From the NCBI GenBank assembly GCA_944323445.1, contig CALUSM010000015.1, positions 1-57,637 of the forward strand: 57,637 bases of DNA, written 5' to 3'. Every line of letters starts with the position of its first letter. The first letter of the stretch is position 1. This document shows positions 37,496 to 46,984 of the stretch, piece by piece. The notes under the pieces are model-generated. The model was not told the origin of the DNA and did not search any database. It saw only the letters and a program-made list of their open reading frames with translations. The translations under genes were made by a program, and so were the position numbers. Origin of the DNA: an uncultured Bacteroidales bacterium. Lineage in GTDB: Bacteria; Bacteroidota; Bacteroidia; Bacteroidales; UBA932.

Positions 37496-38677
37496 CTATT
37501 TATTATATACAAATGTTCCGTTGTCTCCGCTGATGACAACCTCTGCCTCAGGTGCGGACTCCACATGACCGATGACACGGGCATCCACTCCAAGCGAGCG
37601 GGAGATATCTATCATCTCCGAAGCCGACTCCTTGTCGGTATAAATCTCCATGCGGTGTCCCATGTTGAAGACCTTGTACATCTCCTGCCAGTCGGTGCCT
37701 GATTCGACCTGAATGGCCTTGAAGAGCGGAGGGATGGGGAAAAGACTGTCCTTGACCACTCTGAGAGAGTCTATGAAATGCAGGACCTTGGTCTGGGCTC
37801 CGCCGGAGCAGTGCACCATGCCGTGGATCCTGGCCTTGAGACCTGCGTCGAATATTCTCTTCATGACAGGAGCGTACGTCCTGGTCGGAGAGAGCAGCAG
37901 CTTGCCGTATGTCAGGCCTGTCTCAGGTTCCTTCTCCGTCAGCATCCTGCTTCCCGAATACACCAGCGATGCGGGCATGGCATGGTCGTAGCTTTCAGGA
38001 TACTTGTCGGCCAGATAGTGGGCGAAGAGATCGTGACGGGCAGAAGTAAGGCCGTTGCTGCCTATGCCGCCGTTGTACTCGTCCTCATACTCGGCCTGCC
38101 CGAAAGAAGCCAGACCGACGATGACGTCGCCTGCAGCTATTCTGGAATTGTCAATGACCTCGCTGCGGCGGACCCTGGCACAGACGGTGCTGTCAACGAT
38201 GACGGTCCTCACCAGGTCCCCCACATCGGCCGTCTCTCCGCCGGTGAGGGTCATCCTGATGCCGTATTTCTCCATCGAGCGGATGAACTCGTCGGTACCG
38301 GAGATGATAGCCGATATGACTTCTCCGGGAATCAGATTCTTGTCCCTGCCTATGGTAGAGGAAACCAGCATGCCGCTGGTGATGCCCACGCAGAGCAGGT
38401 CATCGGTGTTCATGACCATGGCGTCCCGGGCAATGCCTTTCCATACACTGATGTCCCCTGTCTCCCTCCAGTAGGTATAGGCCAGGGATGACTTGGTACC
38501 GGCTCCGTCGGCATGCATCACCAGACACCAGTCCGGGTCACCGGTGAAGAGGTCCGGTATAATCTTACAGAAAGCCTTGGGGTAAAGGCCCTTGTCTATG
38601 TTCTTGATGGCATTGTGTACATCTTCTTTCGCAGAGGAGACTCCTCTGAGCATGTATCTGCTTTCAGTGTTGTTCAT
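37496..38677 (-). CDS. purM: Phosphoribosylformylglycinamidine cyclo-ligase (AIR synthase)
   Basis: The enzyme closes the imidazole ring in purine synthesis (FGAM to AIR, using ATP). The 393 residues show MHADGAGTKSSLAY, the AIRS-family Asp-rich NTDDLLCVG, LTGGETADVGDLVRTV and LSPTRTYAPVM, and the C-terminal HCSGGAQTK and FNMGHRMEIY. It is slightly longer than the usual PurM and of the Bacteroidota form. I start at ATG 38677. It heads a run of five genes on the minus strand, and purD lies about 2.3 kb away on the same strand. Confidence 0.88.
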   Translation of the reverse strand: MNNTESRYMLRGVSSAKEDVHNAIKNIDKGLYPKAFCKIIPDLFTGDPDWCLVMHADGAGTKSSLAYTYWRETGDISVWKGIARDAMVMNTDDLLCVGITSGMLVSSTIGRDKNLIPGEVISAIISGTDEFIRSMEKYGIRMTLTGGETADVGDLVRTVIVDSTVCARVRRSEVIDNSRIAAGDVIVGLASFGQAEYEDEYNGGIGSNGLTSARHDLFAHYLADKYPESYDHAMPASLVYSGSRMLTEKEPETGLTYGKLLLSPTRTYAPVMKRIFDAGLKARIHGMVHCSGGAQTKVLHFIDSLRVVKDSLFPIPPLFKAIQVESGTDWQEMYKVFNMGHRMEIYTDKESASEMIDISRSLGVDARVIGHVESAPEAEVVISGDNGTFVYNK

Positions 38678-38719
38678 AATCTCTTTTCGCAAGATTTTCA
38701 ATATTTCGTTTTGGAACGA

Positions 38720-38727
38720 CAAATTTA
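38720..38727 (-). promoter_or_regulatory. Promoter -7 box for the purM run
   Basis: Minus-strand TAAATTTG lies 42 bp before purM ATG and is divergent from the aminotransferase promoter. Confidence 0.55.
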
Positions 38728-38750
38728 AGAAGAATTTGCGGAAAAGTTCA

Positions 38751-38758
38751 TAACTTTG
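38751..38758 (+). promoter_or_regulatory. Promoter -7 box for the aminotransferase gene
   Basis: TAACTTTG lies 44 bp before ATG 38803. The leader is AT-rich with ACACAACACTTAAAATA before the start codon. Confidence 0.6.
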
Positions 38759-38802
38759 TTGCCTCAGACAACATTTTTTAACACAACACTTAAAATAAAC
38801 AC

Positions 38803-40002
38803 ATGCTGACTCTTTCTAAAAAAGCCCAGGTTCTGCCGGCATCGCCCATACGCAAGCTCGTTCCTTACGCCGACGCAGCCAAAAAAAGAGGCATAAAGGT
38901 CTATCATCTCAACATCGGCCAGCCCGACATCGAATCGCCTGAAGTGGCGCTCAAAGCAGTAAAGGACAACAACCTAAAGCTAGTAGCCTACCCCAACTCG
39001 GCCGGCAACGAATCCTACCGCAAAGGCCTTGCCCGCTACTACCAGGGCCTCGGCATCGATGTGGACTACACCGACATCAACGTCACCACCGGCGGCTCAG
39101 AAGCCCTGCAGATCGCACTCACGGTCACCTGCGACCCTGACGACGAGGTCATCGTCCTCGAGCCGTTCTACACCAACTACAACTCCTTCGCCATCGTCAA
39201 CGATGTGAAGTTCGTACCCATCACCACCTCCATCGACAACGGCTTCGCAATCCCCTCCATCGAAGAGTTCGAGCGCCACATCACCCCCAGGACCAAGGGC
39301 ATCATCATCTGCAACCCCTGCAACCCCACCGGAGTCCTCTACACCAAGGACGAAATAGAGAAGCTCGGCGACATCGCCCGCAAGCACAATCTCTACATCT
39401 ACTCCGACGAGGTATACCGCGAGTTCTGCTACACCGATGAGCCCCACTACTCCTGCATGCATATCAAGGGACTGGAGAACAACGTCATCCTCTGCGACTC
39501 CGTATCCAAGCGCTACTCCCTCTGCGGCGTGCGCATAGGAGCCATCGTATCGAAGAACAAGGAAGTAATGAACGCTGTCCTGCGCTACTCACAGGCCCGT
39601 CTCTGCTCTCCCGCCTACGGACAGATCGCAGCCGAGGCCGCCCTCAACGCCCCCGAATCCTATTTCAAGGCAGTAAGGGAAGAATATATCAAGAGAAGGG
39701 ATTTCCTCGTTGAGACCCTCAGGACCATACCCGGAGTCCTCTGCCCCACCCCTATGGGCGCGTTCTACGCGGCAGTCCGCCTCCCCGTAGATGACAGCGA
39801 CAAGTTCGCACAGTGGCTCCTCGAGGAATTCTCCTACAACGGCAAGACCGTGATGGTGGCACCTATGGCCGGCTTCTACGCCACTCCCGGCAAGGGACGT
39901 GACGAGGTGCGCATCGCCTACGTCCTGAAGACAGAAGACCTGCGCGAGGCACTGACCTGCCTCAAGGAAGCCCTCAAGGTATATCCCGGCAGGACCAACT
40001 AG
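38803..40002 (+). CDS. Class I PLP-dependent aminotransferase (aspartate aminotransferase-like)
   Basis: A 399-residue fold-type I aminotransferase. YHLNIGQPDIESP opens the substrate region; CNPCNPTGVLYT, IYSDEVYREF, the PLP Lys in SVSKRYSLCGVRIG and the C-terminal VRIAYVL (substrate-carboxylate Arg) follow. It resembles AspC-type Ib enzymes; the exact amino acid is not fixed. Codon use is strongly C-ending, like nqr, so it is probably well expressed. Its stop overlaps the antisense stop of the membrane protein gene by 4 nt. Confidence 0.85.
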   Translation: MLTLSKKAQVLPASPIRKLVPYADAAKKRGIKVYHLNIGQPDIESPEVALKAVKDNNLKLVAYPNSAGNESYRKGLARYYQGLGIDVDYTDINVTTGGSEALQIALTVTCDPDDEVIVLEPFYTNYNSFAIVNDVKFVPITTSIDNGFAIPSIEEFERHITPRTKGIIICNPCNPTGVLYTKDEIEKLGDIARKHNLYIYSDEVYREFCYTDEPHYSCMHIKGLENNVILCDSVSKRYSLCGVRIGAIVSKNKEVMNAVLRYSQARLCSPAYGQIAAEAALNAPESYFKAVREEYIKRRDFLVETLRTIPGVLCPTPMGAFYAAVRLPVDDSDKFAQWLLEEFSYNGKTVMVAPMAGFYATPGKGRDEVRIAYVLKTEDLREALTCLKEALKVYPGRTN

Positions 40003-40955
40003 AACACAGTCCGCGCAGCAGCCGCCAGCACCAGGAGGATGAGCCAGATATATGTCTCGGTTCTTCTGCCGTTGGTAAAGAGGTCAAAGGACATGAATGA
40101 CACCGGGACTGCGGCCGTCATGACCACCAGAGGCTCCCGCATCCCGCCGCAGAAGACTGCTGACAGAATGAGCACCAGTGACAAGGCCACAGAAAGACCG
40201 AATGCGTTTTTCTGGGCCTTGTTTCTTTCCCTGCCCCTGAGCAGGACGAAAACCGCGGACCTGAGAGCCAGCAGAAGTATCAGCGCCATTCCGACCGCAT
40301 CGGCCGTTTCCATACCTCCGAAAGAAGGCACGGTAAGAGCCGCATTCTGACGGAAATCATGCAGGAAATTTCCTAAAGACACCGGTACCGGAAAAATAAA
40401 ACCGGCAGCCGCCAGGTACACCCACGGAACGGCTGCTCCGGCAAGAGAGGCCAGCACGTAGCGCATAAGGCTCTGTGCCCCTCTGGTATACAGACAGTAC
40501 AGAAAGATAAAAACCTCGGCATACACCAGGCACGGCATCAGGACAGAAGCCGTGCCGGCTGTCAGGACAGCTCCGAAAGCATAGTCCGTCCGTATTCTCT
40601 CTTCATTGATATATCCCGCCGCGAAAAAAATGGACCAGACCATGAGAAAAGCCGCTATATGGCTCAGGCTAAGCCCCATCACTCCCGGCAGCGGAATAAT
40701 CATGAGCAGGTAAGGCAGATAAAGCCTTCCGGCGTCCGAGGTAAAGAGGAAACTGCTGTAGTTGAGCAGGCCCATGGACACAACCGTACCAGTAATGCAC
40801 ACAAGCGCCAGAAGGTCCGAGAGCCAGGGAATGTGGACTATGCCGCTCCCGGTCCTGTCCCCGGCTTCTGGAAGGACAAAGCACAGGACGGCCAGTACCA
40901 GCACCGCCACCGCAAGCAGGACATTAAGCAGAGGGGATTTACGGCTGTCTCTCAT
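39999..40955 (-). CDS. Polytopic membrane protein, DUF6427-like
   Basis: A 318-residue protein with about ten hydrophobic segments and no catalytic motif that I can see. The opening (SPLLNVLLAVAVLVLAVL), LYLPYLLMIIPLPG and the middle SMRYVLASLAGAAVPW-like region are as in DUF6427 proteins of Bacteroidota. Its ATG overlaps the purD stop by 4 nt, so the two are coupled. Function unknown. Confidence 0.65.
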   Translation of the reverse strand: MRDSRKSPLLNVLLAVAVLVLAVLCFVLPEAGDRTGSGIVHIPWLSDLLALVCITGTVVSMGLLNYSSFLFTSDAGRLYLPYLLMIIPLPGVMGLSLSHIAAFLMVWSIFFAAGYINEERIRTDYAFGAVLTAGTASVLMPCLVYAEVFIFLYCLYTRGAQSLMRYVLASLAGAAVPWVYLAAAGFIFPVPVSLGNFLHDFRQNAALTVPSFGGMETADAVGMALILLLALRSAVFVLLRGRERNKAQKNAFGLSVALSLVLILSAVFCGGMREPLVVMTAAVPVSFMSFDLFTNGRRTETYIWLILLVLAAAARTVF

Positions 40956-42247
40956 CTGCGCCCGGGCCAGTTGATCATGTCTAGTGCGATATCGCTGCGG
41001 TGGAAAGCGCCCTCAAAGGACACTCCTCCTATCCTGGAATAGACTGCCTCCCGGGCCTCCTCCAGACTGTCACCAAGCGCTGTCAGAGCAAGTACACGGC
41101 CTCCGGAAGTCACCAGCTGTCCGTCCTTAAGGGCTGTACCCGCATTGAACACCATCAGCTGGTCCACCGGCTCCATAGTGATGGGATATCCCTTGCCGTA
41201 CTTGTCGGGATAACCGCCGGATACCACTATGCAGGTAACGGCCGGACGGGGCAGGATTTCCATCTGCTCTCCGGAAAGGTCTCCCCTGGCTGCGGCGACC
41301 AGATGCTGAAGCAGGTCACTGCCGATACGGGGCATCACGGACTCCGTCTCAGGGTCACCCATCCGCACATTGTACTCTATTACATAAGGGTCTCCGCCGC
41401 AGTTCATCAGACCGAAAAAGATAAAGCCGCGGTAGTCCATGCCTTCGGTCTCCAGTCCTCTGACAGTAGGTTCTATGATACGGCTCACCACTTTGTCCGT
41501 GAATGCGGCATCGCAGAACGGCACTGGCGACACAGAGCCCATCCCGCCCGTATTCGGGCCCTTGTCTCCGTCCCATATCCGCTTGTAGTCCTTGGCCTCG
41601 GGCAGAAGCAGCCACCGCCGTCCGTCTGTCAATATAAAATACGACACCTCGACTCCGTCCAGATACTCTTCTATCACCACCTTCGCCCCGGCACTGCCGA
41701 AACGGCCGCCGAAGATACTGTCCAGAGCCTCGCCGGCCTCTGAAAGGGAGGAGGATATTATGACACCCTTGCCTGCAGCAAGACCGTCGGCCTTCACCAC
41801 ATACGGAGGCCTGAGACTGCGCAGGAACTCCATCGCCTCTTCTTTCTGTCCGGTACTGAACGTCCTGTACGCAGCTGTCGGGATACCGTGCCTGGCCATG
41901 AACTCCTTCGCAAAATCCTTGCTGCCCTCCAGCCTCGCGCCGTCCCGCCCCGGACCGATGAACAGCAGGTCCTTCTTCACCTGCGGCGATACCGTCAGGA
42001 AATCCCTCAGACCGTTTACCAGAGGATCCTCCGGCCCGCAGACCACCAGATCTATGTCTTTTTCCACCACCGTTTTGAGAATCAGGTCGAAATCACTTAC
42101 ACTGCCCTCCACGCCCTCTGCGATGGAATTGATGCCCGGATTTCCGGGAAGAGCATAGAATTTTCCAAGCATGGGACTCTTGGCTATCTTGTAGGCGAGA
42201 GCATGTTCCCTTCCGCCTGAACCGAGCAGCAACACATTGTACTTCAT
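40952..42247 (-). CDS. purD: Phosphoribosylamine-glycine ligase
   Basis: A 431-residue ATP-grasp enzyme that joins glycine to phosphoribosylamine in the second step of purine synthesis. LLLGSGGREHALAYKIA is the N-terminal signature; VVCGPEDPLVNGL, GSKDFAKEFMARHGIPTA, VKADGLAAGKGVI, VIEEYLDGVEVSYF, NTGGMGSVSP and YNVRMGDPETESVMPR are all present. It lies 6 bp after the polysaccharide deacetylase gene and overlaps the membrane protein gene. Confidence 0.96.
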   Translation of the reverse strand: MKYNVLLLGSGGREHALAYKIAKSPMLGKFYALPGNPGINSIAEGVEGSVSDFDLILKTVVEKDIDLVVCGPEDPLVNGLRDFLTVSPQVKKDLLFIGPGRDGARLEGSKDFAKEFMARHGIPTAAYRTFSTGQKEEAMEFLRSLRPPYVVKADGLAAGKGVIISSSLSEAGEALDSIFGGRFGSAGAKVVIEEYLDGVEVSYFILTDGRRWLLLPEAKDYKRIWDGDKGPNTGGMGSVSPVPFCDAAFTDKVVSRIIEPTVRGLETEGMDYRGFIFFGLMNCGGDPYVIEYNVRMGDPETESVMPRIGSDLLQHLVAAARGDLSGEQMEILPRPAVTCIVVSGGYPDKYGKGYPITMEPVDQLMVFNAGTALKDGQLVTSGGRVLALTALGDSLEEAREAVYSRIGGVSFEGAFHRSDIALDMINWPGRR

Positions 42248-42253
42248 ATCGTC

Positions 42254-42865
42254 TTATAATAAAATAGGTTTACATTTCAATCCGAGTCTGTCCACCGCCT
42301 CCAGTGTCTTCGGCAGGGCATACCAGAGATTCTTGGAAGCCTTCATGGAATCGTGGAAGACGATGATAGAACCGGCGCGCAGGTACGGAACTACATTGCG
42401 TGCACAGGCCTTGTGGCCGAGCTTGCGGTTGTAGTCACGGCTGAGGATGTTCCACATCACTATATTGTAGCGCACACTGAGGGTATCGGCCTGACGGCGG
42501 GTAATCTTGGCATAAGGAGGACGGTAGAGGTTGGTCCGTATAAGCTCGGCGGCCAGGTCCACATCCTGCACGTAATCGTCCAGCGGGACACCCCATCCCG
42601 GCACATGGCTGTACGAGTGGCAGCCCACGGAATGACCGCGGCGCACTATCTCCGCGAACAGGTCCGGATACAGCTCCACATTCTTGCCTATGCAGAAAAA
42701 CGTGGCTTTTGCACCGCAACTGTCCAGCTCGTCCAGAACCCAGGGGGTCACCTGAGGACACGGACCGTCGTCGAATGTCAGGAACAGCCCCTCCTTCTCC
42801 TTCGGAAAGGACCAGATAAAAGACGGATAAATCTTCCTCAGCAGTCTGGGCGGACGTATAAGCAT
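42254..42865 (-). CDS. Polysaccharide deacetylase (NodB domain, CE4)
   Basis: A 203-residue metal-dependent deacetylase. The catalytic TFDDGP (residues 30-35, Asp32/Asp33), the metal His pair in GHSVGCHSYSH (His78, His83) and the RPPYA loop are clear. IIVFHDS near the C-terminus gives the last conserved His. The substrate may be peptidoglycan or another N-acetylated glycan. I start at Met 42865 (MLIRPPRLLRKIYPS); the long frame upstream runs through the promoter. It starts the deacetylase-purD-membrane-protein run. Confidence 0.87.
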   Translation of the reverse strand: MLIRPPRLLRKIYPSFIWSFPKEKEGLFLTFDDGPCPQVTPWVLDELDSCGAKATFFCIGKNVELYPDLFAEIVRRGHSVGCHSYSHVPGWGVPLDDYVQDVDLAAELIRTNLYRPPYAKITRRQADTLSVRYNIVMWNILSRDYNRKLGHKACARNVVPYLRAGSIIVFHDSMKASKNLWYALPKTLEAVDRLGLKCKPILL

Positions 42866-42883
42866 AGCGTGGCAATGAGGATG

Positions 42884-42891
42884 CAAAGATA
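42884..42891 (-). promoter_or_regulatory. Promoter -7 box for the deacetylase-purD run
   Basis: Minus-strand TATCTTTG lies 18 bp before the deacetylase start. Confidence 0.6.
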
Positions 42892-42903
42892 AAGAATAAA
42901 AGT

Positions 42904-42911
42904 TATATTTG
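42904..42911 (+). promoter_or_regulatory. Promoter -7 box for the DUF4296 gene
   Basis: TATATTTG lies 27 bp before ATG 42939, back to back with the box for the deacetylase run. Confidence 0.6.
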
Positions 42912-42938
42912 CGCATTGAAACCAGACACTGAAAAGAT

Positions 42939-43685
42939 ATGCGTAGAAATATCCGCCGTGTTCTCCTGTACCTGATCATCGCGACCGCGCTGGCCCAGTC
43001 CTGCCGGCACAGGGATGCCATACCCGACAGCGTCATGTCCGAAATCTACTACGACATCTACATGACGGACCAGGCTGTGAGGAATGACGCCCGTTTCCGC
43101 AGGATGACGGACACGCTAAGAATTTACGAACCGGTATTCAACAAGTACGGCTACACCACCGAAGACTACACGAGGACCGTCAATGAGCTTCTGCTCAAGC
43201 CGGAAAAACTGGAAAAAATATTCGAGGAGACCAAAATGATGCTCGAGAAAAGGGAAGCCCAGCTCAAGCTCATTCTTGAGGCAGAGGGCAAGAGGAGCAA
43301 AAAATGGACAGCGATGGACTCACTCGAGATACTGACGGCCGACGGAGTGCATTCCGAACGCATATACATGAACCTCAGAATGATGTTCTTTCAGGCCGAC
43401 AGCACCGTCCCCTCATCCCCCGTGCCGGATACGGCATTCATGCAGCGTCCGCGCAATCCCTTCCTGATTTTCAGCGACTCAGCGCTGACAGCGGACAACA
43501 GTTTCGAATTCTACCGGACTCTCGGACTGCGGGATGACCTCCGTATTCTCAATCTGAAGAAAAGGGAGGAAGCAGAAGATACCGTAACTGTGGAGAAAGA
43601 GCTTGTTGTTCCTGCGACCCAGATAATCAAGGGAAAAAGCAGCATGAGCCTGAGCAGAAGCGGAAAAAGAGAATTTATCAGATAA
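42939..43685 (+). CDS. DUF4296 lipoprotein
   Basis: A 248-residue Bacteroidota lipoprotein. The signal is MRRNIRRVLLYLIIATALAQSC with Cys22 as the likely lipidated residue. The DUF4296 block (PDSVMSEIYYDIYMTDQAV, then YEPVFNKYGYTTEDY and LLKPEKLEKIF) occupies about residues 28-110. The rest is charged, partly coiled, with no recognised domain. It starts a plus-strand run that also holds an amidohydrolase, a radical SAM protein, dtd and deoC. Function unknown. Confidence 0.8.
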   Translation: MRRNIRRVLLYLIIATALAQSCRHRDAIPDSVMSEIYYDIYMTDQAVRNDARFRRMTDTLRIYEPVFNKYGYTTEDYTRTVNELLLKPEKLEKIFEETKMMLEKREAQLKLILEAEGKRSKKWTAMDSLEILTADGVHSERIYMNLRMMFFQADSTVPSSPVPDTAFMQRPRNPFLIFSDSALTADNSFEFYRTLGLRDDLRILNLKKREEAEDTVTVEKELVVPATQIIKGKSSMSLSRSGKREFIR

Positions 43686-43694
43686 CACAGCCAT

Positions 43695-44882
43695 ATGAGA
43701 AGAATTGCAGCCAACTACATATTCCCCGTCACCTCGGACCCCATAAGGAACGGCTACGTTGACTTCGGGGACGACGGGACAGTCATAGGAACGGGCAGAC
43801 TCACGCAAGAGACCGGAAGCACTGAATTCTACAACGGGATAATTGTTCCCGGATTCACCAACGCGCACTGCCACATAGAGCTGTCGCACCTGGAAGGGAA
43901 GTTCAAGGAAGCCACGGGCATGTCCGGTTTCATAGACCAGATCAACGCCCTGCGCGAGTCAGCTCCGGAAGAAGAGCGCCAGGCTGCCATGAGATACCAG
44001 TTCGAGAAGATGTACGCTGAGGGCGTGAGCGCCATGGCCGACATATCCAACTGCAGCGAGAGCTTTGCCATGAAGAGCGGCAGCCCTATGTACACCCGAA
44101 CCTTTGTGGAAGTATTCGGTACGGAACCGGAGGATGCCCCCGCAGTGATTGAGGAAGCCGGCATGCTGGTCCGGAAAGCCGCTGCCTGCGGTCTGGACGC
44201 CGCCGTCACCCCTCACTCCCCCTACACCATGAGTCCCGAGCTGCTGCGCATGGCTTCCGAAGAAGGTCTCAAGGCCGGGTTCATTTCCTATCACAACCAG
44301 GAATCCCAGGAAGAGGACGACATGATAGGCTTCCACCGCGGACCGCTCTACGAAAACTACCGCAACCGCCGTCTGAGCATTGCTCCGGCTACTGGAAAAC
44401 CGGCCGTATTCCACTTCCTGGACCAGCTTCTGAAGATACATCCCGCCCCGTTCGATGAGCACATCCTCCTGATACACAATACCGTATCGAAAGAAGACAG
44501 CATTCGGGCAGCAGAGAGCATCCTAAGACACTGCACTTGGGTCACCTGCCCTCTATCCAATATCTTCATACACAGAGCAATGGCCGACCTGCCCATGCTT
44601 ATGGGCATGGGAGTCCGCATTGCCGTCGGCACCGACAGCCTCTCGTCCAACCATGTCCTCTCAATGGTAGAGGAACTCAAATGCATCCACAGGCATTACC
44701 CTCAGATTCCGCTGCAGACCATGCTCCAGTGGGCATGCCTGAACGGTGCCGCGGCTCTCGGCAAAGATGATGCGCTGGGCTCTTTCGAACCGGGCAAGAA
44801 ACCAGGTGCCGTCCTGATAGACGCTGTGGATTTTGACTCCATGCAGCTCAGTGAGGAAAGCACATCCAGAAGACTTATTTAA
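43695..44882 (+). CDS. Amidohydrolase-family metal hydrolase
   Basis: A 395-residue enzyme of the chlorohydrolase/deaminase branch. The metal site shows in VPGFTNAHCHIELSH (HxH), TPHSPYTM, FISYHNQESQEED (His and Glu), and VGTDSLSSNHVL (metal Asp). DALGSFEPGKKPGAVLID is the usual C-terminal strand. Members act on purines, futalosine-type menaquinone intermediates or other amino-heterocycles; the substrate cannot be told. It lies 9 bp after the DUF4296 gene. Confidence 0.82.
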   Translation: MRRIAANYIFPVTSDPIRNGYVDFGDDGTVIGTGRLTQETGSTEFYNGIIVPGFTNAHCHIELSHLEGKFKEATGMSGFIDQINALRESAPEEERQAAMRYQFEKMYAEGVSAMADISNCSESFAMKSGSPMYTRTFVEVFGTEPEDAPAVIEEAGMLVRKAAACGLDAAVTPHSPYTMSPELLRMASEEGLKAGFISYHNQESQEEDDMIGFHRGPLYENYRNRRLSIAPATGKPAVFHFLDQLLKIHPAPFDEHILLIHNTVSKEDSIRAAESILRHCTWVTCPLSNIFIHRAMADLPMLMGMGVRIAVGTDSLSSNHVLSMVEELKCIHRHYPQIPLQTMLQWACLNGAAALGKDDALGSFEPGKKPGAVLIDAVDFDSMQLSEESTSRRLI

Positions 44883-44894
44883 CATCCATCGACC

Positions 44895-45671
44895 ATGTCA
44901 ACGATATTGTTTCATCAGATAGTATTCGGCCCCATAAAGAGCCGTAGGCTAGGAAACTCATTGGGTATCAACCTCCTGCCAGCAAACGGAAAAATCTGTT
45001 CCTTCGACTGCGTCTACTGCGAGTGCGGCTGGAACAAGGACGGACGGGCTGACCGGGCCATCCCGTCCAAAGAGGCGGTATTCGAGCAGATAAGCACCCG
45101 CTTCGCAGAGCTGTACGCTGAGGGGACTCCCGTCGACACCATCACTTTCTCCGGCAACGGAGAACCGACCCTGCATCCGGACTTTCCGGCAATCATAGAC
45201 TACACCCTGGAGATGCGCGACAGATATTTCCCCGCCGCGGCAGTCTCCGTCCTGTCCAACGCCACCATGACCGGCAAGAAAGAAGTCCGCGAGGCCCTGA
45301 TGAAAGTCACCAATCCGATTCTCAAGATCGACAGCGGGCTTGAGGAATACATACACGTGATAGACAACCCTGTAGGCCATTATTCACTGGAAGAGACGGT
45401 CGGGCACCTGAAGCTGTTCAACGGCAATTTTATCCTCCAGACCATGTTTCTGAAAGGAACAGTCGGCGGCCGCCGCATAGACCTGACAAGTCCCGAGAGC
45501 GTGGGGCCGTGGAGAGACATCGTACTGAGTCTGAGACCCCGCGAGGTGATGATGTATACCCTGGACCGGGAGACTCCGGCCAAGGATCTTGAGAAAGTGA
45601 CCGTCGGGGAGATGGAGACTATAGCAGCTCCGCTCAGAGCCGCCGGCATCATGGTTCAGATAAGAGGCTGA
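44895..45671 (+). CDS. Radical SAM protein
   Basis: A 258-residue radical SAM protein. The cluster motif is Cys35, Cys39, Cys42 (CSFDCVYC), followed by FSGNGEPTLHPDF, a common SAM-binding region. The opening FGPIKSRRLGNSLGINLLP is characteristic of a widespread small family of unknown role. It overlaps dtd by 1 nt (TGATG). No partner peptide is visible nearby. Confidence 0.85.
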   Translation: MSTILFHQIVFGPIKSRRLGNSLGINLLPANGKICSFDCVYCECGWNKDGRADRAIPSKEAVFEQISTRFAELYAEGTPVDTITFSGNGEPTLHPDFPAIIDYTLEMRDRYFPAAAVSVLSNATMTGKKEVREALMKVTNPILKIDSGLEEYIHVIDNPVGHYSLEETVGHLKLFNGNFILQTMFLKGTVGGRRIDLTSPESVGPWRDIVLSLRPREVMMYTLDRETPAKDLEKVTVGEMETIAAPLRAAGIMVQIRG

Positions 45672-46123
45672 TGAGGGCTGTAATACAAAGGACTGTCAGT
45701 TCCTCCGTCGTAATCGGAGGAGTCTGCCATGGTGAGATCGGCCGCGGAATGACCGTTCTGCTCGGCATCACCTACGGAGACACCGAGGAGGACATCGAAT
45801 GGCTCTGTCGTAAAATCGTAAATCTCCGCATTTTTGACGACCGGGAAGGGGTGATGAACCTGCCGATACGGGAGGTGGACGGGGATATACTGGTAATAAG
45901 CCAGTTCACCCTATATGCCTCTACTAAGAAAGGCAACAGGCCGTCCTACGTCAAGGCCGCCGTCCCTGATATTTCCGTCCCGCTATACGGGAAATTTCTG
46001 GAAAGACTGGAAAATATTTTGGGAAAGCAGGTCAAAAAAGGTATATTTGGGGCAGATATGAAGGTGATCATCGTCAACGACGGTCCCGTGACTATCGTTA
46101 TAGACACTAAAAACCGAGAATAA
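45671..46123 (+). CDS. dtd: D-aminoacyl-tRNA deacylase
   Basis: A 150-residue proofreading enzyme that frees D-amino acids (and Gly from tRNA-Ala) from tRNA. MRAVIQRTVSSSVVI, the catalytic-region motif SQFTLYAS and the cross-subunit NDGPVT (Gly-Pro motif) are all present. It overlaps the upstream radical SAM gene by 1 nt and shares one base with deoC. Confidence 0.95.
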   Translation: MRAVIQRTVSSSVVIGGVCHGEIGRGMTVLLGITYGDTEEDIEWLCRKIVNLRIFDDREGVMNLPIREVDGDILVISQFTLYASTKKGNRPSYVKAAVPDISVPLYGKFLERLENILGKQVKKGIFGADMKVIIVNDGPVTIVIDTKNRE

Positions 46124-46953
46124 TGGACGCTATCGAAAACAGGATAAAGGCCATCCACGACAATCTCAACCACTGGATGACTCCGGAAATCCTCAAATCA
46201 TGCCTTGGCATGACAGACCTCACTTCCCTGAAATCCACCGACACCTGCGCCAGTATCAGAAAGCTGACAGAGAAAGTCAACGACTTTCAGAAACGTTTTC
46301 CAGACTATCCGCTGCCGGCATCCATCTGCGTTTATCCCAACTTCGCAAAGACTGTCAGGCAGACCCTGACCGTCCCCGGTGTACACACAACTGTCGTAGC
46401 AGGCTGTTTCCCGGCCTCTCAGAGTTTTCTGGAGGTAAAGGTCCTGGAGAGCCGCATGGCAGTGGCCGATGGAGCTGACGAAGTCGACATAGTACTGGCT
46501 CTCAACAGCTTCCTGGACCACAACCTTACCAGCTGTGAAGAAGAGATCAAGGCCGTGCGCAAAGCCGTGGGAGACGCCGTACTGAAAGTGATACTGGAGA
46601 CCGGAGCCCTGGCTGACGAAAGCATGATACGTGAGGCTTCTTTCCTGGCCATGGAGTCCGGCGCCGACTTTATCAAGACATCCACCGGCAAGATGGAGCC
46701 TGCCGCGACACCGTTCGCTGCGATTGTCATGTGCGACTGCATCAGGGAATATCATGCCAGGACAGGACGCAGGGTCGGATTCAAGCCTGCAGGCGGCATA
46801 TCCACGGCAAAGGATGCCGCAGCCTACTATGCCATAGCCGAGACCGTACTCGGTCAAGACTGGCTTACTCCCTCACTGCTGCGTTTCGGAGCCAGCCGCG
46901 TGGCCAATTCCATAATATCCGAAATAGAAAAGTCATCAGTAACATATTTCTAA
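46123..46953 (+). CDS. deoC: Deoxyribose-phosphate aldolase
   Basis: A 276-residue class I aldolase that splits 2-deoxyribose 5-phosphate into glyceraldehyde 3-phosphate and acetaldehyde. The Schiff-base Lys is in DFIKTSTGK; ICVYPNFAK, VAGCFPASQS, VADGADEVDIVL and GFKPAGGI follow the family. Shares one base with dtd. In Bacteroides a MazG-like gene often lies between dtd and deoC; it is missing here. Confidence 0.93.
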   Translation: MDAIENRIKAIHDNLNHWMTPEILKSCLGMTDLTSLKSTDTCASIRKLTEKVNDFQKRFPDYPLPASICVYPNFAKTVRQTLTVPGVHTTVVAGCFPASQSFLEVKVLESRMAVADGADEVDIVLALNSFLDHNLTSCEEEIKAVRKAVGDAVLKVILETGALADESMIREASFLAMESGADFIKTSTGKMEPAATPFAAIVMCDCIREYHARTGRRVGFKPAGGISTAKDAAAYYAIAETVLGQDWLTPSLLRFGASRVANSIISEIEKSSVTYF

Positions 46954-46984
46954 TACATATTACTAACATCTAAATCATTGCAAC